A program made the position numbers and the translations under genes. Shown here in pieces: positions 55,717 through 64,000 of a DNA stretch of 64,000 nt (position 1 is its first letter; the number at the start of each line of letters is the position of its first letter). The DNA is from Ruegeria faecimaris (GTDB lineage Bacteria; Pseudomonadota; Alphaproteobacteria; Rhodobacterales; Rhodobacteraceae). The stretch covers positions 227,424 to 291,423 of the forward strand of contig NZ_FXTE01000003.1 of NCBI RefSeq assembly GCF_900182615.1, given 5' to 3'. Under the pieces are notes generated by a model. The model ran no database searches, had not been told where the DNA came from, and was given only the letters and a program-made list of their open reading frames with translations.

Positions 55717-55790
55717 TCTGCCCCCTCTCTGAAGCTATGCGTAACATCAGATTGATCGCAGGTGTAGCAGAGACAGGGCAACATTCCCGA

Positions 55791-57323
55791 CTAATGCCTG
55801 AGCTTGGATTTTGGCCCCTCTTTGGTGATGGAATGCAGGGAAAGCGTATGGTCCATATTTCGCATACGGTGCCGCAGCATCTCGCGCCCCAACCTGGCCA
55901 GGTCTGTTGCGTATTCCGGGTTGCTCGCCACGTTTTCCATTTCGCCGCGACGCAGGTGGTCAAACAAAAGCGGTGGCAGGTTTGCCGCAAACTCGACCAG
56001 CGTAAACCGTTCGTCACGCAAGATGGACAGGCATGAATCGCTACTGCCCGTTCCCAATTCCTGTTGCCAAAGGGTTGGATTTTCCGGCTCGGCAAAGTCA
56101 AGCTCGCTGAAAGAAAAGCTTCGCCAATCCTTGGGTCCCTGCCCCTGCAGAAACGGCATCAAAGACCGCCCATCAATAGAATTCGGGATACTCTGGCCCA
56201 CCCAATCCAAAATGGTTGGCGTGATGTCAATCGACTCGGTCGGTGCCGTCACCACGGCTCCGGCCTGCGCCTGATTGCCTGGCATCCGGACCAGTAAAGG
56301 CGTGTGATAAGCTGCGTCATAGACGGTCATCTTACCCCAGCTATGTCGATCACCCAGCATTTCACCGTGGTCAGCTGTGATTACGATCAATGTCTCATCA
56401 TATTGATTGCTGTCCTTGAGAAACTGGACAACGCGGCCGATATGATAATCGACCTCTGTTGCAAGGCCCAGATAAACAGAGCGCAGCGCCTGAATATTGG
56501 CCGTGGAGGGTTGCACCTCATCAAAACCCAAAACGAAATCCGAAGCCGAATACCGAGCCATCGTTGGTCCAAAAAACGGGTGTATTGCCAGTTCATCTTC
56601 TGGGCTGACATGACCAACCGGCCGCGGCAACGCGACGGGATCGTACATATCGTTATAGGGAGCGGGTGCGACCAAAGGAGGATGAGGCCGGATATAGGTC
56701 AGATGCGCAAACCAGCTTTGGTCGCCGAAGGCCGCGATACTGTCCAGAAAAACGTTGGTCAAAAAGGCGGTGTCGCTGTCTTCGGCGCGGTACACCGCCG
56801 GGTCGTTCAATTTGGATGGCTCACCTGAGGTTGAAACAGGTTTGTGCAGATCCCAGTATGTGTCGAACCTGTAACCTTTTTTCAGCAGGTCAGCGCGCCA
56901 AGGATAAGATTCTTCAAGCCGCATTTCCACGACCTCTTCAAACCCCTCCATGGGACGTTCGTAAGATTTCAGGATCGGGTCATTGGCATCGTAAACCCGT
57001 GGGTCAGCCGAGGTGTCGGTATACCCGTAGAGCAAGGGCAGATATCCCGCCTTACGCATCTCGGTTGCGATGTTTGGCGTGTCGTGCCGCAAAGGCGTTC
57101 CATTGCGAACCGATCTATGATTCATCGCATATTGCCCGGTCAGGATGGACGCACGCGACGGGCCACAAGGGTTAGTAACCGAGAAATGGCGCTGAAACGT
57201 TACGGCCTCGTCCATAAAAGCGCGCAGATTAGGCAAATTGACATGCTCGGCCAGCGCGCCGGTCAGACAATCTGCCCGAAGCTGGTCAATCACGACAAAC
57301 AAGACATTTCCGCGCTGCCGCAT
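55791..57323 (-). CDS. Phosphonate monoester hydrolase-like sulfatase-superfamily enzyme
   Basis: A 510-residue alkaline-phosphatase-superfamily enzyme. The metal site 'LFVVIDQLRADCL', canonical formylglycine motif 'NPCGPSRASILTGQY' (Cys53), 'YIRPHPPLVAP' and 'VITADHGEMLGDRH' are present. Length and the 'CGPSRAS' form with 'MNHRSVRNGTPL' match the phosphonate monoester hydrolase/phosphodiesterase branch (about 514 residues). No signal peptide is seen. It lies 72 bases after the carbamoyltransferase gene on the same strand and may share its transcript. Exact substrate unknown. Confidence 0.87.
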   Translation of the reverse strand: MRQRGNVLFVVIDQLRADCLTGALAEHVNLPNLRAFMDEAVTFQRHFSVTNPCGPSRASILTGQYAMNHRSVRNGTPLRHDTPNIATEMRKAGYLPLLYGYTDTSADPRVYDANDPILKSYERPMEGFEEVVEMRLEESYPWRADLLKKGYRFDTYWDLHKPVSTSGEPSKLNDPAVYRAEDSDTAFLTNVFLDSIAAFGDQSWFAHLTYIRPHPPLVAPAPYNDMYDPVALPRPVGHVSPEDELAIHPFFGPTMARYSASDFVLGFDEVQPSTANIQALRSVYLGLATEVDYHIGRVVQFLKDSNQYDETLIVITADHGEMLGDRHSWGKMTVYDAAYHTPLLVRMPGNQAQAGAVVTAPTESIDITPTILDWVGQSIPNSIDGRSLMPFLQGQGPKDWRSFSFSELDFAEPENPTLWQQELGTGSSDSCLSILRDERFTLVEFAANLPPLLFDHLRRGEMENVASNPEYATDLARLGREMLRHRMRNMDHTLSLHSITKEGPKSKLRH

Positions 57324-57395
57324 TCCCTGCCCCCGATTCCACCAAATAGGTCTCAGGGGCAGACTGTGTCGCGGTTCCGCCGCTTGCGCAACAGA

Positions 57396-59231
57396 TTAGT
57401 CCAGCTCGTATTTTGTCTCGTAATTCTCCCTAAGTGCGGGATCCTGATCTTCCTTACGCAACAGGCAGTTCCCGATGGACAGGACCTCGATATCCGTTCC
57501 CATGAAACAGCGGAACGCATCGGTGGGCGTGCACACAATCGGTTCGCCGCGCACATTGAATGAAGTGTTCACCACCAAAGAGCATCCGGTCAGTTCTTTA
57601 AACTTTGAAATCAGCGCGTGATAGGCTGGGTTGGTCTCTTGGTGGACTGTCTGGATACGGGCAGAATAATCAACATGGGTCACAGCAGGGATGTCAGATC
57701 GTTTGACGTTCAGTTTTTCAATCCCGAACAGAGCGTCTTCTTCCTCGGTCATCTTGCGCCGGATTTTTTCCTGCACATCCGCCACGATCAACATGTAAGG
57801 GCTATCGCCATCCAGTTCGAACCAATCGGCTACGTCTTCGCGCAGAACGGATGGGGCAAATGGGCGGAAGCTTTCGCGATACTTGACCTTCAGGTTCAGC
57901 GTTTTCTGCATCGAAGCTGACCGTGGATCGCCCAGAATGGAGCGGGCACCCAACGCGCGCGGCCCGAATTCCATCCGCCCCTGGAACCAACCAACGGCCT
58001 TCCCGTCAGCCAGCGCCTGCGCCGTCTGGTCAATCAACTCACCATTTTCATAGGTGGAGAACTTCGCACCGGCCGCCGCCAGTTCTTGTGCGATGTCATC
58101 ATCTTCGTAACGTGGACCCAAATAGGCTCCCAGCATCTGGTCACCCGAGGTCACCTGCCGCGGCTGCGCTAGCTCTTGATGCCAGGCCGCATAGGCAGCA
58201 CCCAGCGCCCCGCCCGCATCACCCGCTGCGGGCTGCACCCAAACATTGTCGAAGGCGCCATCGCGAAGAATTTTGCCATTCGCGACACAGTTCAGAGCAA
58301 CGCCTCCGGCCATGCAGAGGTTGCGTATACCATGCTCTTTCGCCAGGTCCCGAGTGATCCGCAGCATGATCTCTTCGGTTACGGCCTGAACCGACGCGGC
58401 AATATCCATGTGGAACTGCGTCAGCTGGTCGGTTTCGGCTTTTCGAACCGGTTGGTCGAACAGCTCTTCCATCGCTTTGCTCGTCATGGTCAGACCAGCT
58501 GTATAATTGAAATACTTCTGGTTCAGGCGGAACGAACCGTCCTCTTTCAGGTCGACAAGATGCTCAAGGATCAGATCCTTGTATTTGGGGTCGCCATAGG
58601 GCGCCAAGCCCATGACCTTGTATTCACCAGAATTCACCTTGAACCCGGTGTAATAGGTGAATGCAGAATACAGCAGACCCAGCGAATGCGGGAAATGCAA
58701 CTCTTTCACCATGGTCAGCTCATTGCCGCGACCAATACCCACGGTGGTGGTTGCCCATTCTCCGACTCCATCGACAGTCAGCACGACCGCGTCTTCGAAG
58801 GGCGAAGGATAGAACGCACTGGCCGCGTGACTGATGTGGTGCTCGGCGAACAGCAGTTTTTCGAGATCGAATTCCGGGTCGATTTTGCGAAGCTGCTTTG
58901 CAAGCAGATCCTTGAGAAACAGCTTCTCTCGCAGCCAGACCGGCATTGCCATGCGGAAGGAATTGAACCCGCGTGGCGCCACCGCAATGTAAGTCTCGAT
59001 CAACCGTTCGAATTTTAGAAACGGTTTGTCGTAGAAAACCACATTGTCGACGTCTTCAAGCGCAACCCCCGATTCGGCCAGCACGTAATTGATGGCTTCT
59101 ACCGGAAATCCGGGGTCGTGTTTGCGCCGTGTAAAACGCTCTTCCTGCGCGGCCGCAACGATCTTGCCGTCGCAAAGCAACGCCGCTGCGCTGTCGTGAT
59201 ACAGCGCCGAAATACCTAAAATGTATGCCAT
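57396..59231 (-). CDS. NodU/CmcH-family O-carbamoyltransferase
   Basis: A 611-residue carbamoyltransferase that transfers carbamoyl groups from carbamoyl phosphate via carbamoyl-adenylate to a hydroxyl. The Kae1-like N-terminal domain ('ILGISALYHDSAAALLCDG', 'HHISHAASAFYPSPFEDA', 'TVDGVGEWATT', 'MAGGVALNCVANGKI') and the YrdC-like C-terminal domain ('FQGRMEFGPRALGARSILGDPR', 'RESFRPFAPSVL', 'NTSFNVRGEPIVCTP') are complete. ATG 59231 begins at the conserved residues; upstream extension overlaps DUF5989 and is rejected. SxtJ and DUF5989 genes precede it. The acceptor is unknown, possibly a surface glycan. Confidence 0.93.
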   Translation of the reverse strand: MAYILGISALYHDSAAALLCDGKIVAAAQEERFTRRKHDPGFPVEAINYVLAESGVALEDVDNVVFYDKPFLKFERLIETYIAVAPRGFNSFRMAMPVWLREKLFLKDLLAKQLRKIDPEFDLEKLLFAEHHISHAASAFYPSPFEDAVVLTVDGVGEWATTTVGIGRGNELTMVKELHFPHSLGLLYSAFTYYTGFKVNSGEYKVMGLAPYGDPKYKDLILEHLVDLKEDGSFRLNQKYFNYTAGLTMTSKAMEELFDQPVRKAETDQLTQFHMDIAASVQAVTEEIMLRITRDLAKEHGIRNLCMAGGVALNCVANGKILRDGAFDNVWVQPAAGDAGGALGAAYAAWHQELAQPRQVTSGDQMLGAYLGPRYEDDDIAQELAAAGAKFSTYENGELIDQTAQALADGKAVGWFQGRMEFGPRALGARSILGDPRSASMQKTLNLKVKYRESFRPFAPSVLREDVADWFELDGDSPYMLIVADVQEKIRRKMTEEEDALFGIEKLNVKRSDIPAVTHVDYSARIQTVHQETNPAYHALISKFKELTGCSLVVNTSFNVRGEPIVCTPTDAFRCFMGTDIEVLSIGNCLLRKEDQDPALRENYETKYELD

Positions 59232-59235
59232 GTGA

Positions 59236-59385
59236 TCAGAACAACGTGTAGACGAAAGGTGCAATCGCCGAGCCTTGGCTCAACACGATCAATCCACCAA
59301 ACACACCCAAAACGATCAGAATGGGCAACAGCCAGAATTTCTTTCTGACTTTCATAAATGACCAGAGCTCGGATACGAATGTCAC
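59236..59385 (-). CDS. DUF5989 small membrane protein
   Basis: A 49-residue protein starting at GTG 59385 with GGGAG 8 bases before, ending 4 bases before the carbamoyltransferase start. The pattern 'FMKVRKKFWLLPILIVL' followed by 'GLIVLSQGSAIAPFVYTLF' is that of DUF5989, a one-helix protein seen between SxtJ and NodU-type genes. It likely anchors or accompanies the carbamoyltransferase at the membrane; this is inference from its constant position. Confidence 0.85.
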   Translation of the reverse strand: MTFVSELWSFMKVRKKFWLLPILIVLGVFGGLIVLSQGSAIAPFVYTLF

Positions 59386-59401
59386 GCCTGGTACTCCCTT
59401 G

Positions 59402-59806
59402 TTAAAATTGCTGTTTCATGCTGCCGGGCTGCTCTTCACGAACAATCCAGTAGCTATCTGATGAACTGTCCAGTTTCTGTGACAGCAGGTCTTTTCCCAA
59501 CAGGCGCGTAACCAGCCCAAACGGGACAAACGTAGTGATAAACACCAAAAACATGACGATTGGGGCCACAATCGCACCCAAAAGCATGCCGAGTTTGAAC
59601 CAAAGCCGGTTCGGCACCTTCAGAGTAGCGGGTGCAAAAACTGTCAAAGCCAGAATAACCCCAGCGATAACCATTGGGATCAGGCGTACCGACCCTCCGC
59701 CCCACAAGGGCCAAAGAGCTATAATTATGAAGACAGCGGTGAAGACGTAACCAAAGCCCCGTTCGGACCCAATTTCGACTTCTACCTTCGCGTGATGATC
59801 AGACAT
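59402..59806 (-). CDS. SxtJ-family membrane protein
   Basis: A 134-residue protein with about three or four membrane helices ('GYVFTAVFIIIALWPLW', 'LIPMVIAGVILALTVFA', 'GAIVAPIVMFLVFITTFVPFGLVTRLLGKD'). The C-terminal 'SSDSYWIVREEQPGSMKQQF' is the typical SxtJ ending. Named after the saxitoxin cluster, where it accompanies the carbamoyltransferase SxtI. The start is ATG 59806; a longer frame adds an unconserved stretch. It opens the SxtJ-DUF5989-carbamoyltransferase operon. Confidence 0.85.
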   Translation of the reverse strand: MSDHHAKVEVEIGSERGFGYVFTAVFIIIALWPLWGGGSVRLIPMVIAGVILALTVFAPATLKVPNRLWFKLGMLLGAIVAPIVMFLVFITTFVPFGLVTRLLGKDLLSQKLDSSSDSYWIVREEQPGSMKQQF

Positions 59807-59997
59807 TGAACACAACCATAATAACCAAACAAAAAACCTGCGCAAAGAATAACACTACTGGTTGCCGAAACAAGCCTTTTGCAAGCTCAAACCATCATTC
59901 TTGCGATGAATGCCATCTTGCATCGCCTGATGGCTAAATACTTGAAGCGTGACAAAAACCCGTTGCAGCACCATGCAGATTCACATCAGATACCCCC

Positions 59998-61122
59998 ATG
60001 ACCCGGCCTACATTCACAACTGACCTGGATACGGATCAGGTTCACCTGCAGATATCGGGTGATCTTCACACCCAATCTCTGGATATGGTTGAGCAAGAAT
60101 TCGCGAATTTCCATCCCAACGGCGGAACGGTCACAGTTGATTTGACAGGCGTTAAGGCACTCGACACTGGCGGGGCTTGGCTGATTGCCAGCCTTGTCCG
60201 CAAGGTGAAGTCCAGCGGCGGGCAAGTCGAGCTGCACGGTGCAACCGCCGCGCATTCCGCGCTGATCGAAACGGTTTCTCGCAACATGCCGGACGAACCC
60301 GCCCCTGATCCCGGAAAGCCAGACTTTCTGGATTGGGTGGCACGTGTCGGCGAGCGCACAGTCGGTGGCTGGAAAGACAGCTTGTCGTTGCTTGAGTTTC
60401 TGGGCCTGACGCTACACCGGCTGGTCCGCACAATCTTGATGCCGCGGCGTCTGCGGCGGGCTGCGCTGGTATCGCAGATGGAAGAAACCGGTTTGAAAGC
60501 GATTCCGATCGTTGCCCTTATGGGTTTTCTGATCGGCGTTGTACTAGCATTTCAGGGGGCCACGCAGCTCAAGCAGTTCGGGGCCGAGATATTCGTGGTC
60601 GAATTGATCTCGATCTCTGTGCTGCGTGAGCTGGGCATTTTGTTGACGGCAATCATTGTTGCGGGTCGCTCGGGATCTGCTTTTACAGCTTCCATCGGCT
60701 CGATGAAGGTGCAAGAAGAAATAGATGCCATGCGGACGCTGGGCCTGGATCCGATCGAGGTTCTGGTCATTCCACGCGTTGTGGCGTTGCTGATCATGCT
60801 GCCAATCCTAGGGTTCATCGCCGATATCGCCGCCTTGATTGGCGGCGGACTTATGAGCTGGATCGACCTTGGAGTCAGCCCCGGAATGTTCGTGACCCGC
60901 CTCAAGGAAAACACCGGCATCTGGCAATTTGCCATCGGTATGATCAAGGCACCTTTCTTTGCGCTGGTCATCGGTATCATCGCCTGTTGGCAGGCCTTAC
61001 AGGTCAAAGGATCGGCACAAAGTGTTGGGCAAAGAACCACCGCCTCCGTGGTCCAGGCGATCTTCTTGGTGATCGCGCTGGATGCCATGTTCTCGATCTT
61101 TTTCTCGGTACTGGGGGTCTAA
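59998..61122 (+). CDS. mlaE: STAS-MlaE lipid ABC permease
   Basis: A 374-residue inner-membrane permease with an N-terminal STAS domain (about 1-95; 'TVTVDLTGVKALDTGGAWLIA') fused to an MlaE domain of about five helices (115-374; 'FLIGVVLAFQGATQLKQFGAE', 'RSGSAFTASIGSMKVQEEIDAM'). In Enterobacteria the STAS partner is separate (MlaB); here they are one chain. With MlaF and MlaD it forms an asymmetric phospholipid transporter at the cell envelope. First gene of the operon. Confidence 0.94.
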   Translation: MTRPTFTTDLDTDQVHLQISGDLHTQSLDMVEQEFANFHPNGGTVTVDLTGVKALDTGGAWLIASLVRKVKSSGGQVELHGATAAHSALIETVSRNMPDEPAPDPGKPDFLDWVARVGERTVGGWKDSLSLLEFLGLTLHRLVRTILMPRRLRRAALVSQMEETGLKAIPIVALMGFLIGVVLAFQGATQLKQFGAEIFVVELISISVLRELGILLTAIIVAGRSGSAFTASIGSMKVQEEIDAMRTLGLDPIEVLVIPRVVALLIMLPILGFIADIAALIGGGLMSWIDLGVSPGMFVTRLKENTGIWQFAIGMIKAPFFALVIGIIACWQALQVKGSAQSVGQRTTASVVQAIFLVIALDAMFSIFFSVLGV

Positions 61123-61123
61123 A

Positions 61124-61939
61124 ATGGACGGTGTAACCCGCGAACAGATGCCGATTGGCGACACCCAGCGCGAGGCGGTGATACGGGTCCGCAATCTGAC
61201 CAACCGGTTCGGGCCGCAGGTCGTGCACCAGGATCTGAATTTGGATGTCTGGCGGGGCGAAGTACTGGGCATTGTCGGCGGCTCGGGCACGGGTAAATCC
61301 GTCTTGCTCCGCACCATCGTCGGCCTGAACAAACCAGCCGCGGGAAGCATCGAAGTTCTGGGCGTCGACGTCCTGAACGGCCCCGAACAAGAGAGGCGGC
61401 GCATCGAACGCCGCTGGGGCGTCGCCTTTCAGGACGGCGCGCTTTTCTCGTCGCTCACCGTGTTGCAGAATGTCGTAGCCCCCCTGCGCGAGCATACAGG
61501 AATAAGTGAAAGCCTTATGTCGGCGCTTGGCGGTCTGAAAATCAGCTTGGTCGGACTGCCGCAGCTGAGCTGTGGCAAATTCCCGTCTGAACTGTCGGGC
61601 GGGATGCGCAAACGTGCCGCTTTGGCGCGCGCGCTGGCACTGGACCCTGAGATCGTATTTCTTGATGAACCAACGGCCGGTTTGGATCCCATCGGCGCCG
61701 CTGCTTATGACGACCTGATTGGCGAACTTCAGCAAGCGCTGGGTCTGACTGTGTTTATGGTCACGCACGATCTGGATAGCCTTTATGCGATTTGCAACAG
61801 GATCGCAGTTCTTGCAGAAAAACGTGTTCTGGTTGATGGTCCGATTGAAGAGATGACCAAAGTCGATCATCCTTGGGTACAAGAATATTTCACCGGCCCC
61901 CGGGCGCGCGCAGCACAAAAAAAGGGTCAGGACAGGTAA
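61124..61939 (+). CDS. mlaF: Lipid transport ABC ATPase, MlaF type
   Basis: A 271-residue ATPase with Walker A 'GGSGTGKS' (about 52), signature 'LSGGMRKRAALARALAL', Walker B 'IVFLDEPTAGLDP' and H-loop 'MVTHDLD'. ATG 61124 is right after the permease stop (one base between), with a GGGGG site upstream; a longer frame within the permease is rejected. It powers the MlaE-type permease. Confidence 0.95.
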   Translation: MDGVTREQMPIGDTQREAVIRVRNLTNRFGPQVVHQDLNLDVWRGEVLGIVGGSGTGKSVLLRTIVGLNKPAAGSIEVLGVDVLNGPEQERRRIERRWGVAFQDGALFSSLTVLQNVVAPLREHTGISESLMSALGGLKISLVGLPQLSCGKFPSELSGGMRKRAALARALALDPEIVFLDEPTAGLDPIGAAAYDDLIGELQQALGLTVFMVTHDLDSLYAICNRIAVLAEKRVLVDGPIEEMTKVDHPWVQEYFTGPRARAAQKKGQDR

Positions 61940-61944
61940 CACCC

Positions 61945-63261
61945 ATGGAAACCCGAGCAAATTATATCCTGATCGGTGCATTCACCCTGGCTGGAATACT
62001 GGGTGCGTTTGGCTTTTTTCTATGGCTGGCCAAATTCGAGGTTTCCCGGCAATACGCCTATTACAATGTACTGTTCGACAATGTTTCGGGCCTGTCTGCG
62101 GCAGGTGGCGTCAGTTACAACGGACTGCCAGTCGGGCAGGTAATCTCCCTTAACTTGGATGACGAGCACCCATCCAAAGTGCGCGTCCGCATTGAAGTAG
62201 ACGCAAGTATCCCGGTGACCGAGGATACCGTCGCCCAGTTACAATCGCTTGGGGTCACTGGGGTCAGCTATGTGGAACTGACCGGAGGTTCGGCATCGGC
62301 CAAACGACTAGAGCAGGACAGCCTTATCAAAAGCAAACGCAGCACCATCCAGTCCTTGTTCGAAGGTGCCCCTAAACTGTTGGAAAAGGCAATTACGCTG
62401 ATCGAGGATATCGACAAGGTGGTGGATGACAAGAACCGCCAGCAGGTATCTCAGATTCTGGAGAACGTATCTTCGGCCACCGGAAGGCTGGACAAAACCC
62501 TTGCAGATTTCGAAAACTTGTCCTCAGATTTGGGTGGCGCAGCTAAAGAAATTTCAGCCTTCTCAAAACGCCTCGAAAAATTGGCAGACACCGCAGAAAC
62601 AACGCTGGAAGCCGGAACAAATACATTAAATAGCCTGAAAACCGCATCCGACACGGCTGTATCGGCCCTAGACAGCGCAAAAGATACTTTTGACGCAGCA
62701 GATCGCATCATGCAGCAGGATCTGCAGCCCTTCATCGAACGGGCCTCGACCCTGGCAGACCACCTTACGGTCCTGACCGAAGATGGGCGCGTCGCGCTGG
62801 CCACGGTTTCCGAGACTTTCGTGAACGCAAACAAAACGCTCGGCTCCGTCACTGGTACGATGGAAACAGCAAAGGGCACTTTGACCTCAGCTGAACGCGC
62901 ATTTGACTCGGCCAATGAGGTGATCAACAAAGATATCGGCGTCGTCATGGATGATGTCCGCAATGCCGCCAACCAAGTGGCGTCCACGGTGACGAAAGTG
63001 ACAGACAGGCTTGATGATATTTCAGCCGATATCCTCAGCGCGTCCAAATCGGCCTCGGAACTTTTGGGAACCATCGACGGCATCGTTCAGGACAATCGCC
63101 GTCAACTGTCCGATTTCATGCGGGTTGGCCTGCCACAATTCACGCGTTTCATAGAAGAATCCCAACGACTGGTGATCAGCCTTGATCGTCTGGTGGACAA
63201 AGTTGAACGCGACCCCGCCCGTTTCCTTCTTGGGACCCAAGCATCGGAGTATCGTCAATGA
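61945..63261 (+). CDS. mlaD: MCE-domain lipid-binding protein, MlaD type
   Basis: A 438-residue membrane-anchored protein with one helix (about 8-28; 'YILIGAFTLAGILGAFGFFLW'), an MCE domain (about 40-120; 'GLSAAGGVSYNGLPVGQVISL', 'GVTGVSYVELTGG') and a very long helical C-terminal region (about 150-420) rich in Ala/Thr/Asp/Lys heptads, longer than in E. coli MlaD (183 residues). MCE rings with such extended helices form tunnels across the periplasm (PqiB/YebT-like). Start ATG 61945, 5 bases after the ATPase stop. Confidence 0.93.
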   Translation: METRANYILIGAFTLAGILGAFGFFLWLAKFEVSRQYAYYNVLFDNVSGLSAAGGVSYNGLPVGQVISLNLDDEHPSKVRVRIEVDASIPVTEDTVAQLQSLGVTGVSYVELTGGSASAKRLEQDSLIKSKRSTIQSLFEGAPKLLEKAITLIEDIDKVVDDKNRQQVSQILENVSSATGRLDKTLADFENLSSDLGGAAKEISAFSKRLEKLADTAETTLEAGTNTLNSLKTASDTAVSALDSAKDTFDAADRIMQQDLQPFIERASTLADHLTVLTEDGRVALATVSETFVNANKTLGSVTGTMETAKGTLTSAERAFDSANEVINKDIGVVMDDVRNAANQVASTVTKVTDRLDDISADILSASKSASELLGTIDGIVQDNRRQLSDFMRVGLPQFTRFIEESQRLVISLDRLVDKVERDPARFLLGTQASEYRQ

Positions 63262-63908
63262 TCAGGCATTTGATAATGACCGCAGTTTTGGCGTCTCTGG
63301 GGGCGTGTACCGGACTGGAAACGCTGCGGCAGGCCTCAGAACCCAATGATCTCTATCTGCTGACACCCAAAAGCACGTTTTCTTCTTCGCTGCCGCGCAT
63401 CCAGAAACAGATCGTGGTCCAAGAGCCAACCGCGACTGCCGCGGTAAATACCGATCAAATTGCAGTTCAGCCGACACCTTTGCAGGTTCAATATCTGCCG
63501 CGTGCCAGATGGGTGGATCGCGCGCCGCTGATCGTCCAGGCGCTTTTGGTCGAAAGCTATGAAAACAGCGGACGGGTATCCGCCGTGGGTCGTTCGACCG
63601 TGGGGCTTCGTCCGGATTATGTGATTGTTCCCGATCTACGCGAGTTTCAGGGCATTGTCGTTAACCAGGATGGTGAAAGCTCGACCGTACGCGTCGAAGT
63701 CCGCATGAATATCAAGATCGTGGACGAGTTCGACGACAAAATCATCGCATCGAATTCGTTCCAAGAGAACGTAATTGCCAAAAGTAACCAGACCGAAGAT
63801 CTGGTTACTGCCTTTGACGTTGCTCTGGGTAAAACCATGCGGGATGCTGTCGAATGGAGCATTCGTAGAATTAGTACCCATACAGCCAACAACCCTAGGT
63901 CATTCTAG
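63258..63908 (+). CDS. ABC-type transport auxiliary lipoprotein (PqiC-like)
   Basis: A 216-residue lipoprotein (lipobox 'LASLGACTG', Cys17) of the ABC transport auxiliary/PqiC family ('YLLTPKSTFSSSLP', 'IAVQPTPLQVQYLPRARWVDRAP', 'VLRLPDYVIVPDLREF'-like middle region). It presumably sits in the outer membrane and docks the MCE tunnel. It overlaps the MCE gene by 4 bases. The TAG stop lies in the CTAG target site of an IS element that begins at 63909, so the last residues should be compared with an intact relative. Confidence 0.86.
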   Translation: MIRHLIMTAVLASLGACTGLETLRQASEPNDLYLLTPKSTFSSSLPRIQKQIVVQEPTATAAVNTDQIAVQPTPLQVQYLPRARWVDRAPLIVQALLVESYENSGRVSAVGRSTVGLRPDYVIVPDLREFQGIVVNQDGESSTVRVEVRMNIKIVDEFDDKIIASNSFQENVIAKSNQTEDLVTAFDVALGKTMRDAVEWSIRRISTHTANNPRSF

Positions 63909-64000
63909 GCTCCAGACTCATTGATTTACAGCCAGAATAGGACTGTAGCAGCGAGAGCGATGGCCGAGAGGAATACCTTTGGGCATCTGTCATATCGGGT
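63909..64000 (-). mobile_element. IS5-family insertion sequence, partial
   Basis: The right window edge cuts into an insertion sequence. The junction follows CTAG at 63905-63908, a target preferred by IS427-type IS5 elements, and the element starts with GCTCCAGACTCATTGATT, which reads as a terminal inverted repeat. A transposase C-terminus follows on the minus strand. The other end and the second target copy are beyond the window. Confidence 0.75.
63926..64000 (-). CDS. IS5-family transposase, C-terminal 24 residues
   Basis: Only the end of the gene is present. It reads 'TRYDRCPKVFLSAIALAATV' then 'LFWL' and stops with TAA at 63926-63928, a C-terminus that is typical of DDE transposases of the IS5 family in Rhodobacterales. 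Catalytic residues are outside the window. Confidence 0.82.
   Translation of the reverse strand, partial: TRYDRCPKVFLSAIALAATVLFWL

Overview
The window reads as chromosomal DNA of a marine alphaproteobacterium of the Rhodobacterales (Roseobacter-like). The basis is the gpmI-envC-ctpA order, the moderately GC-rich coding style, the RTX/Ca2+-dependent type I secretion proteins, the STAS-MlaE transporter and an IS5-type element whose C-terminus is common in that order. This is inference from gene content; no 16S gene is present.

Layout. 1-2.7 kb: ctpA (5' end only), envC-like murein hydrolase activator and gpmI. 2.8-6.1 kb: a sulfatase-family hydrolase, then nqrM, apbE and a small membrane protein. 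6.2-9.9 kb: a CBS protein, a PPP phosphatase and two UDP-sugar genes (epimerase, dehydrogenase). 10-15.9 kb: a complete Na+-translocating NADH:quinone reductase operon (nqrABCDEF, minus strand); apbE (FMN attachment) and nqrM (Fe-S maturation) a few kb away serve it. 16.1-17.4 kb: an RNA methyltransferase and tRNA-Pro(CGG). 17.4-18.3 kb: a decayed stretch. 18.3-21.1 kb: a solute-binding protein paired with a BCCT carrier. 21.5-25.1 kb: a DEAD-box helicase and a DUF4143 ATPase.

25.4-29.7 kb: a polyamine-like module, with an AdoMet decarboxylase facing an operon of two DUF4178 proteins, a 58-aa small protein, DUF350 and a membrane-anchored spermidine-synthase-like enzyme. 29.8-35.8 kb: an arginine deiminase operon (two permeases, arcA, arcB, arcC).

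36.2-51.0 kb: a large type I secretion locus. It holds a PrtDE-type exporter, a beta-propeller/RTX/dockerin protein, a giant Ig-repeat adhesin with a cohesin-like domain, SapC, a TolC-family protein and a LapBC-type exporter. The presence of a dockerin in one predicted secreted protein and a cohesin-like domain in its divergent neighbour is the most interesting signal in the window: it suggests a non-cellulosomal surface assembly.

51-57.3 kb: an MsbA-like exporter, a response regulator/hybrid kinase pair and a phosphonate-monoester-hydrolase-like enzyme. 57.4-59.8 kb: NodU/CmcH carbamoyltransferase with DUF5989 and SxtJ small membrane proteins. 60-63.9 kb: an Mla-like lipid transport operon (STAS-MlaE, MlaF, MlaD, auxiliary lipoprotein). 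The window ends inside an IS5-family element inserted at the lipoprotein stop codon.

Starts were re-chosen where the longest open frame ran past a better ribosome binding site; the reason is given in each entry. No database search was possible, so family names rest on recognised motifs and context.
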